Under the pieces are notes generated by a model, which did no database searches, was not told the origin of the DNA, and worked only from the letters and a program-made list of their open reading frames with translations. The translations under genes were made by a program, and so were the position numbers. 39,995 nucleotides of DNA from JAKPAM01 sp047605425 (GTDB lineage Bacteria > Pseudomonadota > Gammaproteobacteria > Burkholderiales > Burkholderiaceae_E): NCBI GenBank assembly GCA_047605425.1, contig JASGFT010000016.1:1-39995 (forward strand), written 5' to 3'. This document shows positions 8,613-17,076 of this stretch, piece after piece. Positions within the stretch are counted from its first letter, which is position 1. Each line of letters opens with the position of its first letter.

Positions 8613-9068
8613 TCAGTGCCGCGTGCTGGTCGCCGGCGCGTTCATGTAGGCCAGCCGGTTGACGGGCAGGAACGGTCGGCGATTCGTCAGCGGATAGACC
8701 AGTTGCTGCTCGCGATCGATCCGGTCGCGCAGGCAGTGGCAGATCTGCGCCATCTGCGCGAGGAAGTCGCCCGGATGGCCGGCGATTTCCTGCCGGTGGC
8801 GGAATCGCGCCTCGAAGCGCGACATCATCGGCAGGATGCGCGAGATCTCGGCGCCGATCTTCAGCGCCTCGATGTCGTCCAGGCTCGGGTACAACTCGGT
8901 CTGCGCGAACTCCAGATGGACCAGGACCCAGCCCATCAGGTGGCAGACCTTCGGGTGCCACTCGGCGGCGTTCAGCGCCGGCGCGCCATCGCTGATCATC
9001 GATTCGAGCTCGGACACCATCGACAGGATCCGTGCGTGCTGGCTGCGTAGCTGGGTGGTCAGGTTCAT
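8613..9068 (-). CDS. Hemerythrin-like (HHE) four-helix protein with incomplete iron ligands
   Basis: A 151-residue, mostly helical protein. The pattern of four helices with H11 (QHARIL), H51 followed by TELYP at the expected distance, H91, and E120 followed by LVYP matches the hemerythrin/HHE fold, which binds oxygen, NO or iron in the cytoplasm. Two usual ligands are absent: the Glu four residues after H51 is Ala55, and the His four residues before E120 is Arg116. If the alignment is right, a normal diiron site cannot form. It is a single gene on the minus strand, convergent with livM and divergent from hydroxybutyrate dehydrogenase. Alternative: an unrelated helical stress protein. Confidence 0.6.
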   Translation of the reverse strand: MNLTTQLRSQHARILSMVSELESMISDGAPALNAAEWHPKVCHLMGWVLVHLEFAQTELYPSLDDIEALKIGAEISRILPMMSRFEARFRHRQEIAGHPGDFLAQMAQICHCLRDRIDREQQLVYPLTNRRPFLPVNRLAYMNAPATSTRH

Positions 9069-9394
9069 CGTGAGCGTCTTCGGTGGCTATCGGATGATGC
9101 AAGGCTACGCGCCGAGGGCCGGTCGAAAATCCCGAACAAGCGGTAATTCCGCCCGTTTACTCGCGCGCTGAGGAACGGCGGCCCCGCCGGGCCGAGCGGC
9201 GGCAATCTGCGGATCGGTGGTCGATGGCGTCCCCCGGACGGTTCGCGATCCGGTCGCCCGTGGGTCGCGCGGCTCAGGCGATTCGTCGTGCCGTCGGGCC
9301 GGCCCGCGCCAGGGGTGTCAATCAAGTGGCGGCCGGTGGCGATACACTGGCTGCCGGTCCGGGTTCGATCCGGACCTTTTCCAGGGAGAGCCGG
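9069..9394. other. Divergent intergenic region
   Basis: About 326 bases between the hemerythrin-like gene (leftward) and bdhA (rightward) that should hold both promoters. A possible -10-like GATACACT lies at 9341-9348 for bdhA without a convincing -35. Near the bdhA end sits a 7-bp hairpin followed by TTTT (listed separately). I see no small gene with a ribosome-binding site. Confidence 0.6.
9356..9380 (+). terminator. Terminator-like hairpin in the bdhA leader
   Basis: GGTCCGG and CCGGACC form a perfect 7-bp stem around the loop GTTCGAT, directly followed by TTTT. The ribosome-binding sequence CAGGGAGAG begins one base after the T-run, 15 bases before the bdhA ATG. The hairpin could attenuate bdhA, stop upstream transcription, or merely protect the mRNA end. 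Confidence 0.4.
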
Positions 9395-10177
9395 ATGAAG
9401 CTGGTAGGAAAAGTCGCACTGGTCACGGGCGGCGCGAGTGGGATCGGCAGGGCGATCGCCACGACCTTGGCGAAGGACGGGGCTGCCGTCGTCATCGCCG
9501 ATCTGAACCTCGACGCCGCGCGAGCGGTCGTCGACGAGATCGAGGCGGCCGGCGGCAAGGGGCTGGCCGTCGCCATGGACGTCACCAGTGAATCGGCGGT
9601 CGAGGCGGGCATCAAGCAGACCGTCGATACGCTCGGCAGCATCGACATCCTCGTTTCCAACGCGGGTATCCAGATCGTCAACCCGATCGTCGAATTCGAG
9701 TACGAGGACTGGAAGAAGATGCTCGCGATCCATCTGGATGGCGCGTTCCTGACCACGAAGGCCGCGCTCAAGTACATGTACGCATCCAAGCGCGGCGGTA
9801 CGGTCATCTATACCGGATCGGTCCATTCGCACGAGGCGTCGCCGCTGAAATCGGCCTACGTCACGGCCAAGCACGGCCTGCTCGGCCTCGCGCGCGTGCT
9901 CGCCAAGGAGGGCGCCGAGCACGGCGTGCGCTCGCACGTCGTCTGTCCGGGCTTCGTCCGGACGCCGCTCGTCGAGAAGCAGATTCCCGAGCAGGCCAAG
10001 GAGTTCGGCATCAGCGAAGAGGAGGTCGTCAAGAAGGTCATGCTGGGCAAGACCGTCGATGGCGAGTTCACGACGCTCGACGACGTCGCGCAGACCGTGC
10101 TGTTCCTGGCCGCGTTCGGGACGGCGGCCTTGACCGGCCAGTCGTTCGTGGTCAGCCACGGCTGGTTCATGCAGTGA
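9395..10177 (+). CDS. bdhA: D-3-hydroxybutyrate dehydrogenase (SDR family)
   Basis: This NAD-dependent enzyme oxidises D-3-hydroxybutyrate to acetoacetate, feeding polyhydroxybutyrate breakdown products into central metabolism. The 260-residue protein has the classical SDR layout: TGGASGIG cofactor loop (residues 11-18), NAG at about 90, a catalytic Ser in GSVHSHEAS, and YVTAKHG with the catalytic Tyr and Lys. The ending SHGWFMQ is characteristic of hydroxybutyrate dehydrogenases, and the HSHEASPLKSAY segment is also typical. Start ATG has GGGAGAG at good spacing. It is followed 18 bases later by a patatin gene, an arrangement that fits storage-lipid metabolism. Confidence 0.92.
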   Translation: MKLVGKVALVTGGASGIGRAIATTLAKDGAAVVIADLNLDAARAVVDEIEAAGGKGLAVAMDVTSESAVEAGIKQTVDTLGSIDILVSNAGIQIVNPIVEFEYEDWKKMLAIHLDGAFLTTKAALKYMYASKRGGTVIYTGSVHSHEASPLKSAYVTAKHGLLGLARVLAKEGAEHGVRSHVVCPGFVRTPLVEKQIPEQAKEFGISEEEVVKKVMLGKTVDGEFTTLDDVAQTVLFLAAFGTAALTGQSFVVSHGWFMQ

Positions 10178-10195
10178 TCGCGGAGCAACGAGACA

Positions 10196-11482
10196 ATGCG
10201 AGTCAATCCAACGAAGGATGAACAACCGTCCGGCGAGCGCGATTCCATGGCGATGCAGCAGGTGGTCGCGCAGGCGCCGCCCGACATCGCCCAACAATTG
10301 AGCCACGGCAAGGCGGTGTTCCGGCCCGGTCGCGCGTGGCTGCCTTATGAACGCATCGCGTTGGTGCTGCAGGGAGGCGGGGCGCTCGGCGCCTACCAGG
10401 CCGGCGTCTTCGAGGGTCTGGCCGAGCGCGGCATCCATCCGGGCTGGGTCGCCGGCATCTCGATCGGCGCGCTGAACGCCGCGATCATCGCCGGCAACGC
10501 GCCGGCCGATCGAGTAGACCGCCTGCGGCAGTTCTGGCGGACGATCTGCCGGCCGGGATTCTTCATGGCGACGCCCAAGGTCGTCCAGTCGATGGTCGAG
10601 CAGTGGGAGGGCGATCTGCGGCGAGCGGCCAATGGCTTCGAAGCCTTGCGGGCGGCCATCGAAGGCCAGAACGGATTCTTCCATCCGCGCGGCTGGATTC
10701 CGCTGCCGGGTATCCGGATGCCGCCGGACAAGCTGAGTTTCTACGACACCCAGGCGATGAAGTCGACGCTCGAGCGCTTCGTCGATTTCGACCGGCTCAA
10801 CTCGGGAGAGATGCGGGTCAGCGTCAGCGCGGTCAACGTCGCGACCGGCAACGTGCAGATCTTCGATACGCGCGATCGGAAACTGCGGGCCGAGCACTTC
10901 ATGGCGTCGGCGGCGCTGCCGCCGGGCCTGCCGGCGATCGAGATCGACGGCGCCTATTACTGGGACGGCGGCCTGGTGACCAATACGCCGCTGTTCCCGG
11001 TGCTGCTCGAGCGGCCGCGCGTGGACACGATCGTGTTCCAGGTCGATCTGTTCAGCGCGCGCGGCCAACTGCCGCAGGACCTGATCGAGGCCGAGGCCCG
11101 GCGCAAGGACATCATGTTCTCGAGCCGGACGCGGATGGCCACGCAGTATCTGCAGGAGGTCTCGCATCAACGGCGATTGATGCGCGAGTTGCTCGAGCTG
11201 ATTCCGGAGGCGCAGCGGCGCGACAATGAATGGTGCCGGCAGGCCGCCGAGGAATCGATGGTCAGCCAGTACAACGTCATTCACCTGATCTACCAAGGTA
11301 AGTCGTACGAAGGCGCCGCGAGGGAATTCGAGTTCTCGGCCGTGACGATGCGCGACCATTGGGCGAGCGGCCTGCGCGATATTCGGCACACCTGCCAGCA
11401 TCCGGACTGGTTCGACCTGCCGCCGCACGGCGCCGAGTACGTGACGCACGACGTGCATCGCCCTCGCACCAAGGGCAGATAG
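10196..11482 (+). CDS. Patatin-like phospholipase with C-terminal DUF3734-type region
   Basis: A 428-residue serine lipid hydrolase. The oxyanion-hole motif GGGALGAY is at about residues 62-69, the nucleophile elbow GISIG at about 87-91, and the catalytic Asp in DGG after AYYW (about 261-263), forming the Ser-Asp dyad of patatins. A roughly 150-residue C-terminal region with YQGKSYEGAAREFEFS and MRDHW resembles the DUF3734 extension seen in bacterial patatins of polyhydroxybutyrate producers. No signal peptide is seen, so it is probably cytoplasmic or membrane-associated. The start follows GGAGCAACGAGACA; an internal Met about 18 residues in could also serve. It likely forms one transcript with bdhA. 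The real substrate is unknown. Confidence 0.87.
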   Translation: MRVNPTKDEQPSGERDSMAMQQVVAQAPPDIAQQLSHGKAVFRPGRAWLPYERIALVLQGGGALGAYQAGVFEGLAERGIHPGWVAGISIGALNAAIIAGNAPADRVDRLRQFWRTICRPGFFMATPKVVQSMVEQWEGDLRRAANGFEALRAAIEGQNGFFHPRGWIPLPGIRMPPDKLSFYDTQAMKSTLERFVDFDRLNSGEMRVSVSAVNVATGNVQIFDTRDRKLRAEHFMASAALPPGLPAIEIDGAYYWDGGLVTNTPLFPVLLERPRVDTIVFQVDLFSARGQLPQDLIEAEARRKDIMFSSRTRMATQYLQEVSHQRRLMRELLELIPEAQRRDNEWCRQAAEESMVSQYNVIHLIYQGKSYEGAAREFEFSAVTMRDHWASGLRDIRHTCQHPDWFDLPPHGAEYVTHDVHRPRTKGR

Positions 11483-11546
11483 CCGGCCGCGAATCACCGT
11501 CGGCCCGTCCCGGAGCCGGCGGCGCGGGCAGCGTAAACTAGCGCCC

Positions 11547-12671
11547 ATGTCACTCGCGCCCATTACCGAAATCCTCGCCGACTTCAAGGCCGGCAAGATG
11601 GTCATCCTGGTCGACGAAGAAGATCGCGAGAACGAGGGAGACCTCGTGCTGGCGGCCGACTTCGTCACGCCCGAGGCCATCAACTTCATGGCCCGCCACG
11701 GACGCGGGCTGATCTGCCTGACGCTGACCGAACAACGCTGCCGACAACTGCGCCTGCCGCTGATGGCCACGCATAACGGCACGCGCACCGGAACCAATTT
11801 CACCGTGTCGATCGAAGCCTCCGAAGGCGTGACGACCGGCATCTCGGCCGCGGACCGGGCCCGGACGATCCAGGCGGCCGTCGCCGCGGATGCGTGCCCC
11901 GAGGACATCGTCCAGCCGGGTCACATCTTCCCGATCATGGCGCGAGACGGGGGTGTGCTGATCCGGGCCGGCCATACCGAGGCGGGCTGCGATCTGGGTG
12001 CGCTGACGGGCCTGACGCCGGCGGCGGTCATCTGCGAGATCATGCGGGACGATGGCACGATGGCGCGCCTGCCCGACCTGATCGAATTCGGCCGCGAGCA
12101 CGGCTTGAAGATCGGCGCGATCGCCGACCTGATCCATCATCGCAGCGCGCACGAGAGCCTGATCGAACGCATCGCCGAGCGCGATGTCCAGACCCCTCAT
12201 GGCCCGTTTCGCCTGATCGCCTATCGCGACAAGCCCGGCCATGCGCCGCATCTGGCGCTCGTGCACGGCGATATCGACGCGACGCGCGAGGCGCTCGTTC
12301 GCGTGCATGAGCCGGTGTCGGTGCTCGACCTGATCGAGACCCGGCCGGGCATGCATTCGTGGTCCGTCGATCGCGCGATGGCGGCGATCGCCGCGAGTCC
12401 GGCGGGCGTGCTGGTGATGCTCAATTGCGCGCCGCCGGCGAGCGAGCTGCTCGAGACGCTCGCGCGCTGGGTGGACGCCGACGAGAATCCGGCGGCGCGA
12501 GGCCAGCGGGCCAAGCGGGCGGCCAACATCGATCTGCGCACCCATGGGATCGGTGCGCAGATCCTTCGCGACCTCGGCGTCGGCAAGATGCGCCTGCTGT
12601 CGCCGCCCCGCAAATTGCCGAGCATGGTCGGTTACTCGTTGGAAATCGTCGGGTTCGAACCCGGCGTTTGA
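11547..12671 (+). CDS. ribBA: 3,4-dihydroxy-2-butanone 4-phosphate synthase fused to a degenerate GTP cyclohydrolase II domain (RibBA/RibBX)
   Basis: The N-terminal domain (1-200) makes 3,4-dihydroxy-2-butanone 4-phosphate from ribulose 5-phosphate for riboflavin synthesis; DEEDRENEGD, ARHGRGLIC and HTEAGCDL are intact catalytic motifs. The C-terminal domain (about 205-372) is GTP cyclohydrolase II-like but lacks its zinc cysteines: where the enzyme has RVHSEC...RCDCG this protein has R252-V-H-E-P-V and no Cys pair, and the YHRQEGR motif is missing. This matches RibBX-type proteins, whose second domain is thought to regulate rather than catalyse. A separate active RibA would be needed elsewhere. 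It is followed 12 bases later by ribH. No FMN riboswitch is seen in the 64 bases upstream. Confidence 0.9.
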   Translation: MSLAPITEILADFKAGKMVILVDEEDRENEGDLVLAADFVTPEAINFMARHGRGLICLTLTEQRCRQLRLPLMATHNGTRTGTNFTVSIEASEGVTTGISAADRARTIQAAVAADACPEDIVQPGHIFPIMARDGGVLIRAGHTEAGCDLGALTGLTPAAVICEIMRDDGTMARLPDLIEFGREHGLKIGAIADLIHHRSAHESLIERIAERDVQTPHGPFRLIAYRDKPGHAPHLALVHGDIDATREALVRVHEPVSVLDLIETRPGMHSWSVDRAMAAIAASPAGVLVMLNCAPPASELLETLARWVDADENPAARGQRAKRAANIDLRTHGIGAQILRDLGVGKMRLLSPPRKLPSMVGYSLEIVGFEPGV

Positions 12672-12683
12672 TAGGAAAACATC

Positions 12684-13175
12684 GTGGGTATCGAAGTCTT
12701 TACCGCCGATACGCAGGGCGATGGCCTGCGTATCGGCATCGTGCAGGCCCGTTTCAACCAAGCGGTCTGCGAGGCGCTGCGCCAGGCGTGCCTGGACGAA
12801 CTGCTGCGTCTGGGCGTCGGCGAAGAGGACATCTTCGTCTGCACGGTGCCGGGCGCGCTCGAGGTGCCGCTGGCGTTGAAGCGCCTGGCGCAAACCGATG
12901 AATTCGACGCGCTGATCGCGCTCGGCGCGGTGATTCGCGGCGAAACCTACCATTTCGAGCTGGTATCGAACGAAAGCGGCAGCGGCGTCACGCGGGTGTC
13001 GCTCGATCATGACATTCCGGTCGCCAATGCGATCCTGACCACCGAGAACGACGAGCAGGCCGAGGTTCGGGCGCGCGAGAAAGGCGCCGACGCGGCCCGG
13101 GTCGCCGTCGAAATGGCCAACCTGGGTGATTCGATCGCGTCGCTGAGCGAATTGCCGGAAGACGAAAGCGAGTGA
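12684..13175 (+). CDS. ribH: 6,7-dimethyl-8-ribityllumazine synthase
   Basis: Condenses the RibB product with the pyrimidine intermediate to give lumazine, the substrate of RibE. The 163-residue protein shows the family's RFNQAVCEAL start region, VPGALEVPLAL, GAVIRGETYHFELVSN with the active-site His, and a PVANAILTTENDEQA segment. Start is GTG with GATAGGAAAAC upstream. It shares 4 bases with the next gene (GTGA), so ribH and nusB are coupled, as in many Proteobacteria. Lumazine synthases normally assemble into hollow pentamers or 60-mers. Confidence 0.94.
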   Translation: MGIEVFTADTQGDGLRIGIVQARFNQAVCEALRQACLDELLRLGVGEEDIFVCTVPGALEVPLALKRLAQTDEFDALIALGAVIRGETYHFELVSNESGSGVTRVSLDHDIPVANAILTTENDEQAEVRAREKGADAARVAVEMANLGDSIASLSELPEDESE

Positions 13176-13705
13176 AGGCCGTGGTCGATCGACGACAGGA
13201 AGCGGATCCGGACCGTGCGCCGGCAAGCAAACCCAAAAGCGAGCGTGGACCGTCCCGCCGCGAAGGCGCGGGCGCCGACGGCAAGGCCAAGCCGCGCAGC
13301 GCGCGCCGCCGCTCGCGCGAACTGGCGGTCCAGGGGCTGTACCAGTGGCTGGTGGCCGGCGAGGATTCCGGTGCGATCGAAGCCTATCTGTCGGAAGCCG
13401 AAGGCTTCGAGAAGGCCGATCGCGAGCATTTCCGGCAGTTGCTGCACGGCGGCATCCGCGAGATCGAAGCCTTGCACGCGGCGATCGCCTCGCACATCGA
13501 CAGGAAGCTCGAGGAATTGAGTCCGGTCGAGCATGCGACCTTGCTGGTCGGCACGTACGAACTGCTCCATCATGCCGAGATTCCGTATCGGGTCGTCATC
13601 AACGAGGCCGTCGAACTGGCCAAGACGCTGGGCGGGACCGACGGGTACAAGTACGTCAACGGCGTGCTCGACCGCGTCGCCGCCAAGCTGCGGCCCAATG
13701 GCTGA
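13172..13705 (+). CDS. nusB: Transcription antitermination factor NusB
   Basis: NusB binds boxA RNA with NusE (S10) and supports antitermination of rRNA operons. The 177-residue product begins with about 45 charged, Arg/Pro-rich, probably disordered residues, longer than in E. coli NusB. The helical core starts at ARRRSRELAVQGLYQW and contains the conserved PVEHATLLVGTYEL, PYRVVINEAVELAK and GTDGYKYVNGVLD segments. GTG start overlaps the ribH stop. Next gene thiL begins 30 bases later. Confidence 0.93.
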   Translation: MKAVVDRRQEADPDRAPASKPKSERGPSRREGAGADGKAKPRSARRRSRELAVQGLYQWLVAGEDSGAIEAYLSEAEGFEKADREHFRQLLHGGIREIEALHAAIASHIDRKLEELSPVEHATLLVGTYELLHHAEIPYRVVINEAVELAKTLGGTDGYKYVNGVLDRVAAKLRPNG

Positions 13706-13735
13706 TCGCGTGCTCGTGCGAGGGGCGCGTTCGCG

Positions 13736-14737
13736 ATGACCGAGTTCGAGCTGATCCGACGCTATTTCGACCGGATGCCGTCGCGGCGCGTCGACCTGGG
13801 CATCGGCGACGACTGCGCGTTGCTGCGTCCTCGGTGCCAGGGCGCGATGGCCGGGCCGGCCTCGCCACGCGCGTCGGCCGGCCGCCAGCGCAATGCGGGG
13901 TTCGCCGTGTCGACCGACATGCTGGTGGCGGGACGGCACTTTTTCGAGGATGTCCAACCGGGCGCGCTCGGCCACAAGACGCTCGCGGTCAGCTTGTCGG
14001 ATCTGGCCGCCATGGGCGCCAGGCCGCGGGCGTTCACGCTGGCGCTGGCGCTGCCGGAGGTCGACGAGTCGTGGCTCGAGGCGTTCGCCCGCGGAATGTT
14101 CGAGCTGGCCGATCGCTACGATTGCGAGCTCATCGGCGGGGACACGACGCGCGGCCCGCTGAACCTGTGCGTGACGGTGTTCGGCGATTGCGACGTCGAG
14201 ACCGTGCTTCGACGGGATCGGGCCGAGCCTGGCGACGACGTATGGGTCAGCGGTCCGCTCGGGCTGGCTGCCTACGCGGTGCGCGAGCGTCTGGCGGGCC
14301 GCCGCCTGCCGGATGATCATCCCGCGGTGGCGGCGCTGGACCGGCCGACGCCGCGCGTCGAGTTGGGCCTGCTGTTGCGTCATTGGGCCAGTTCGGCGAT
14401 CGACGTGTCGGATGGATTGATCGGGGATCTCGGTCATGTCGCCGAACGGTCCAGGGTGGGTATCGATATCGAATGGGCGCGGGTGCCGGTGCCAACGGCC
14501 TTGCGGGATCTGCCGGCGACCGAGCTGCGTGCGTTGGTACTCGGCGGGGGCGACGACTATGAACTGGCGTTCACGTCGGCAACCGTCAATCGCAGCGCGA
14601 TCGAGGCGCTGGGCGGGCAGGTGGGCCTGTCGCTGGCCCGAGTGGGAAGCGTGCGCAGCGGAAGCGGCGTGACGATTCTGGATGCCAAACATCAGGTATT
14701 GGACGATGCGATCCGAGCTTTCGACCACTTCGCGTGA
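13736..14737 (+). CDS. thiL: Thiamine-monophosphate kinase
   Basis: ThiL phosphorylates thiamine monophosphate to the active cofactor thiamine diphosphate using ATP. At 333 residues it is of normal size for the PurM/SelD superfamily. Visible motifs are LGIGDDCALL near residue 21, STDMLVAGRHF, SLSDLAAMGARPRAF, GGDTTRGPL and the late IDVSDGLIGDLGH and GGGDDYELAF. The TTG-free ATG start follows GGGCGCGTTCGCG. Its 3' end overlaps the probable pgpA start. The operon order nusB-thiL-pgpA-cinA is common in betaproteobacteria. Confidence 0.93.
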   Translation: MTEFELIRRYFDRMPSRRVDLGIGDDCALLRPRCQGAMAGPASPRASAGRQRNAGFAVSTDMLVAGRHFFEDVQPGALGHKTLAVSLSDLAAMGARPRAFTLALALPEVDESWLEAFARGMFELADRYDCELIGGDTTRGPLNLCVTVFGDCDVETVLRRDRAEPGDDVWVSGPLGLAAYAVRERLAGRRLPDDHPAVAALDRPTPRVELGLLLRHWASSAIDVSDGLIGDLGHVAERSRVGIDIEWARVPVPTALRDLPATELRALVLGGGDDYELAFTSATVNRSAIEALGGQVGLSLARVGSVRSGSGVTILDAKHQVLDDAIRAFDHFA

Positions 14738-15206
14738 TCATCCCGATTTCGCGTTCATGCGAGCGAGGCTGTCGCGCTGGATCGCGTTCGGCGCGGGCGC
14801 GGGCCTGTCGCGCGCGGGACCGGGAACGGTCGGCACGCTGGCCGCCTGGGCCGTCTGGGCCTGGGGGCTCGCGCAGTGGCGATTCGAGGCGCAGGCCTTG
14901 CTGATCATCGCGTCGTTCGGCATCGGTGTCTGGGCATGCCAGCGTGTCGCCGACGACCTGCGCGTCAACGACCATCCGGCGATCGTCTGGGACGAGATCG
15001 TCGCGTTCTGGCTCGTGCTGATGGTCGTGCCGTCCACGTATGGATCGCAGTTCGTCGCCTTCCTGCTGTTCCGGTTCTTCGACATCGTCAAGCCGCCGCC
15101 GATCCGCCAGATCGACGCGAGCGTGCCCGGCGGCTTCGGCGTGATGCTCGATGATCTGGCGGCGGCGTTCGCGACCATCCTGCTGATGATGATCCTGTCG
15201 CATTGA
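14706..15206 (+). CDS. pgpA: Phosphatidylglycerophosphatase A
   Basis: PgpA removes the phosphate from phosphatidylglycerophosphate to give phosphatidylglycerol at the inner membrane. The product has FGAGAGLSRAGPGTVGTL with the metal-site region, then several membrane segments, IVWDEIVAFWLVLMVVP and FRFFDIVKPPPIRQID, all conserved in the family. With the ATG used here it has 166 residues and overlaps thiL by 32 bases; an ATG at 14757 would give 149 residues without overlap. Neither has a clear ribosome-binding site. The longer form matches the usual length of about 165 residues. Confidence 0.88.
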   Translation: MRSELSTTSRDHPDFAFMRARLSRWIAFGAGAGLSRAGPGTVGTLAAWAVWAWGLAQWRFEAQALLIIASFGIGVWACQRVADDLRVNDHPAIVWDEIVAFWLVLMVVPSTYGSQFVAFLLFRFFDIVKPPPIRQIDASVPGGFGVMLDDLAAAFATILLMMILSH

Positions 15207-15248
15207 CCACGGACGGCCGGCGGTTCGCAAGCATGGGGAGTGACCGTG

Positions 15249-15785
15249 ATGAAGCAAGTCGAGGATCGGCCGGTCGACGATCGGATGGTGGTCGAGCAGG
15301 CCGTGGTCCTGGGCAGGGCGCTGGAGCGCATCGGCTGGATGGTGGCGACGGCCGAGTCGTGCACCGGCGGGCTGATCGCCTGCGCGCTGACGGAAATCGG
15401 TGGATCGAGCGTCTGGTTCGAGCGCGGTTTCGTCACGTACAGCAATGACGCCAAGCAGGCGTGCCTGGGGGTGGAGCCGGCGGCGCTGATCGAGCACGGG
15501 GCCGTCAGCGAGGAGACGGCCCGGCAGATGGCTCGCGGCGCGCTGGCGAACAGCAAGGCCCAACTGGCGCTGGCGGTGACGGGGATCGCGGGGCCGGGCG
15601 GCGCGGTCGAGGGCAAGCCGGTCGGAACGGTTTGTTTCGGCTGGGCCACCGCGACGCGGATCGAAAGCCAGACCCGATGCTTCGATGGGGACCGGGCGGC
15701 CGTGCGCGCCCAGACGGCGCTGCACGCATTGCGCGAGGCGCTGCGCCTGCTCGATTCGAGCGGCGCGACGACGGCGCTGGCATGA
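15249..15785 (+). CDS. pncC: Nicotinamide-nucleotide amidase (CinA C-terminal domain, PncC)
   Basis: A stand-alone CinA C-domain of 178 residues that deamidates nicotinamide mononucleotide to nicotinic acid mononucleotide in NAD recycling. Conserved TAESCTGGLIA (substrate site), GSSVWFERGFVTYSN, AVSEETARQMA-type and AVTGIAGPGG segments are present. The ATG at 15249 has GGGGAG 8 bases upstream; two in-frame GTG codons just before it are less well placed. The gene directly precedes recA, the arrangement found in many beta- and gammaproteobacteria, but recA has its own SOS promoter. Confidence 0.92.
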   Translation: MKQVEDRPVDDRMVVEQAVVLGRALERIGWMVATAESCTGGLIACALTEIGGSSVWFERGFVTYSNDAKQACLGVEPAALIEHGAVSEETARQMARGALANSKAQLALAVTGIAGPGGAVEGKPVGTVCFGWATATRIESQTRCFDGDRAAVRAQTALHALREALRLLDSSGATTALA

Positions 15786-15913
15786 GCGGGAGCTGATCGG
15801 AATCATCGGGCCTCGAGTGACAATGAGGGATGGGCCGGGCCCTCGTCGCGGCTCGCGGCGGATCGGACCCATGGCGGCGATTCTGTCCGGTGGCCCCGCG
15901 GTGGGCAATAGAA

Positions 15914-15929
15914 CTGTTGTTTCATACAG
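15914..15929 (+). promoter_or_regulatory. LexA (SOS) box 1 upstream of recA
   Basis: The 16-base sequence CTGTTGTTTCATACAG is an exact match to the CTGT-N8-ACAG core of the beta/gammaproteobacterial LexA operator. It lies 71 bases before the recA start, where LexA binding would block recA transcription. Confidence 0.85.
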
Positions 15930-15933
15930 AAGA

Positions 15934-15949
15934 CTGATTGTTTATACAG
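15934..15949 (+). promoter_or_regulatory. LexA (SOS) box 2 upstream of recA
   Basis: CTGATTGTTTATACAG differs from the CTGT-N8-ACAG core at one position. Its centre is exactly 20 bases from that of box 1, about two helical turns, so two LexA dimers would sit on the same face of the DNA. Confidence 0.72.
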
Positions 15950-15966
15950 TGCATTCGTGAAATACT
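15938..15966 (+). promoter_or_regulatory. Candidate recA sigma-70 promoter
   Basis: TTGTTT at 15938-15943 and AATACT at 15961-15966 are separated by 17 bases, a reasonable though weak -35/-10 pair. The -35 falls inside LexA box 2, consistent with repression by occlusion. A TTGTTT/TTTATA pair shifted upstream is an alternative. Confidence 0.4.
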
Positions 15967-15999
15967 TGCTGCCATCGACGAACTCGTACGGAGGGCAGC

Positions 16000-17056
<1,057 letters not shown>

Positions 17057-17076
<20 letters not shown>

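Noticed and set aside
9356..9376. GGTTCGATCC upstream of bdhA resembling a tRNA T-arm
   Set aside because: The stem does not pair in T-arm register and no acceptor, D or anticodon arms are present.
11483..11546. FMN riboswitch before ribBA
   Set aside because: Only 64 bases are available and the conserved RFN elements are not seen.
9065..11908. Very long antisense open frame opposite bdhA, the patatin gene and ribBA
   Set aside because: Arg/Asp/Gly-rich composition typical of the antisense of GC-rich genes, no domain, and the plus-strand genes are certain. The same holds for long antisense frames opposite the cyclase, pilJ and chpA.
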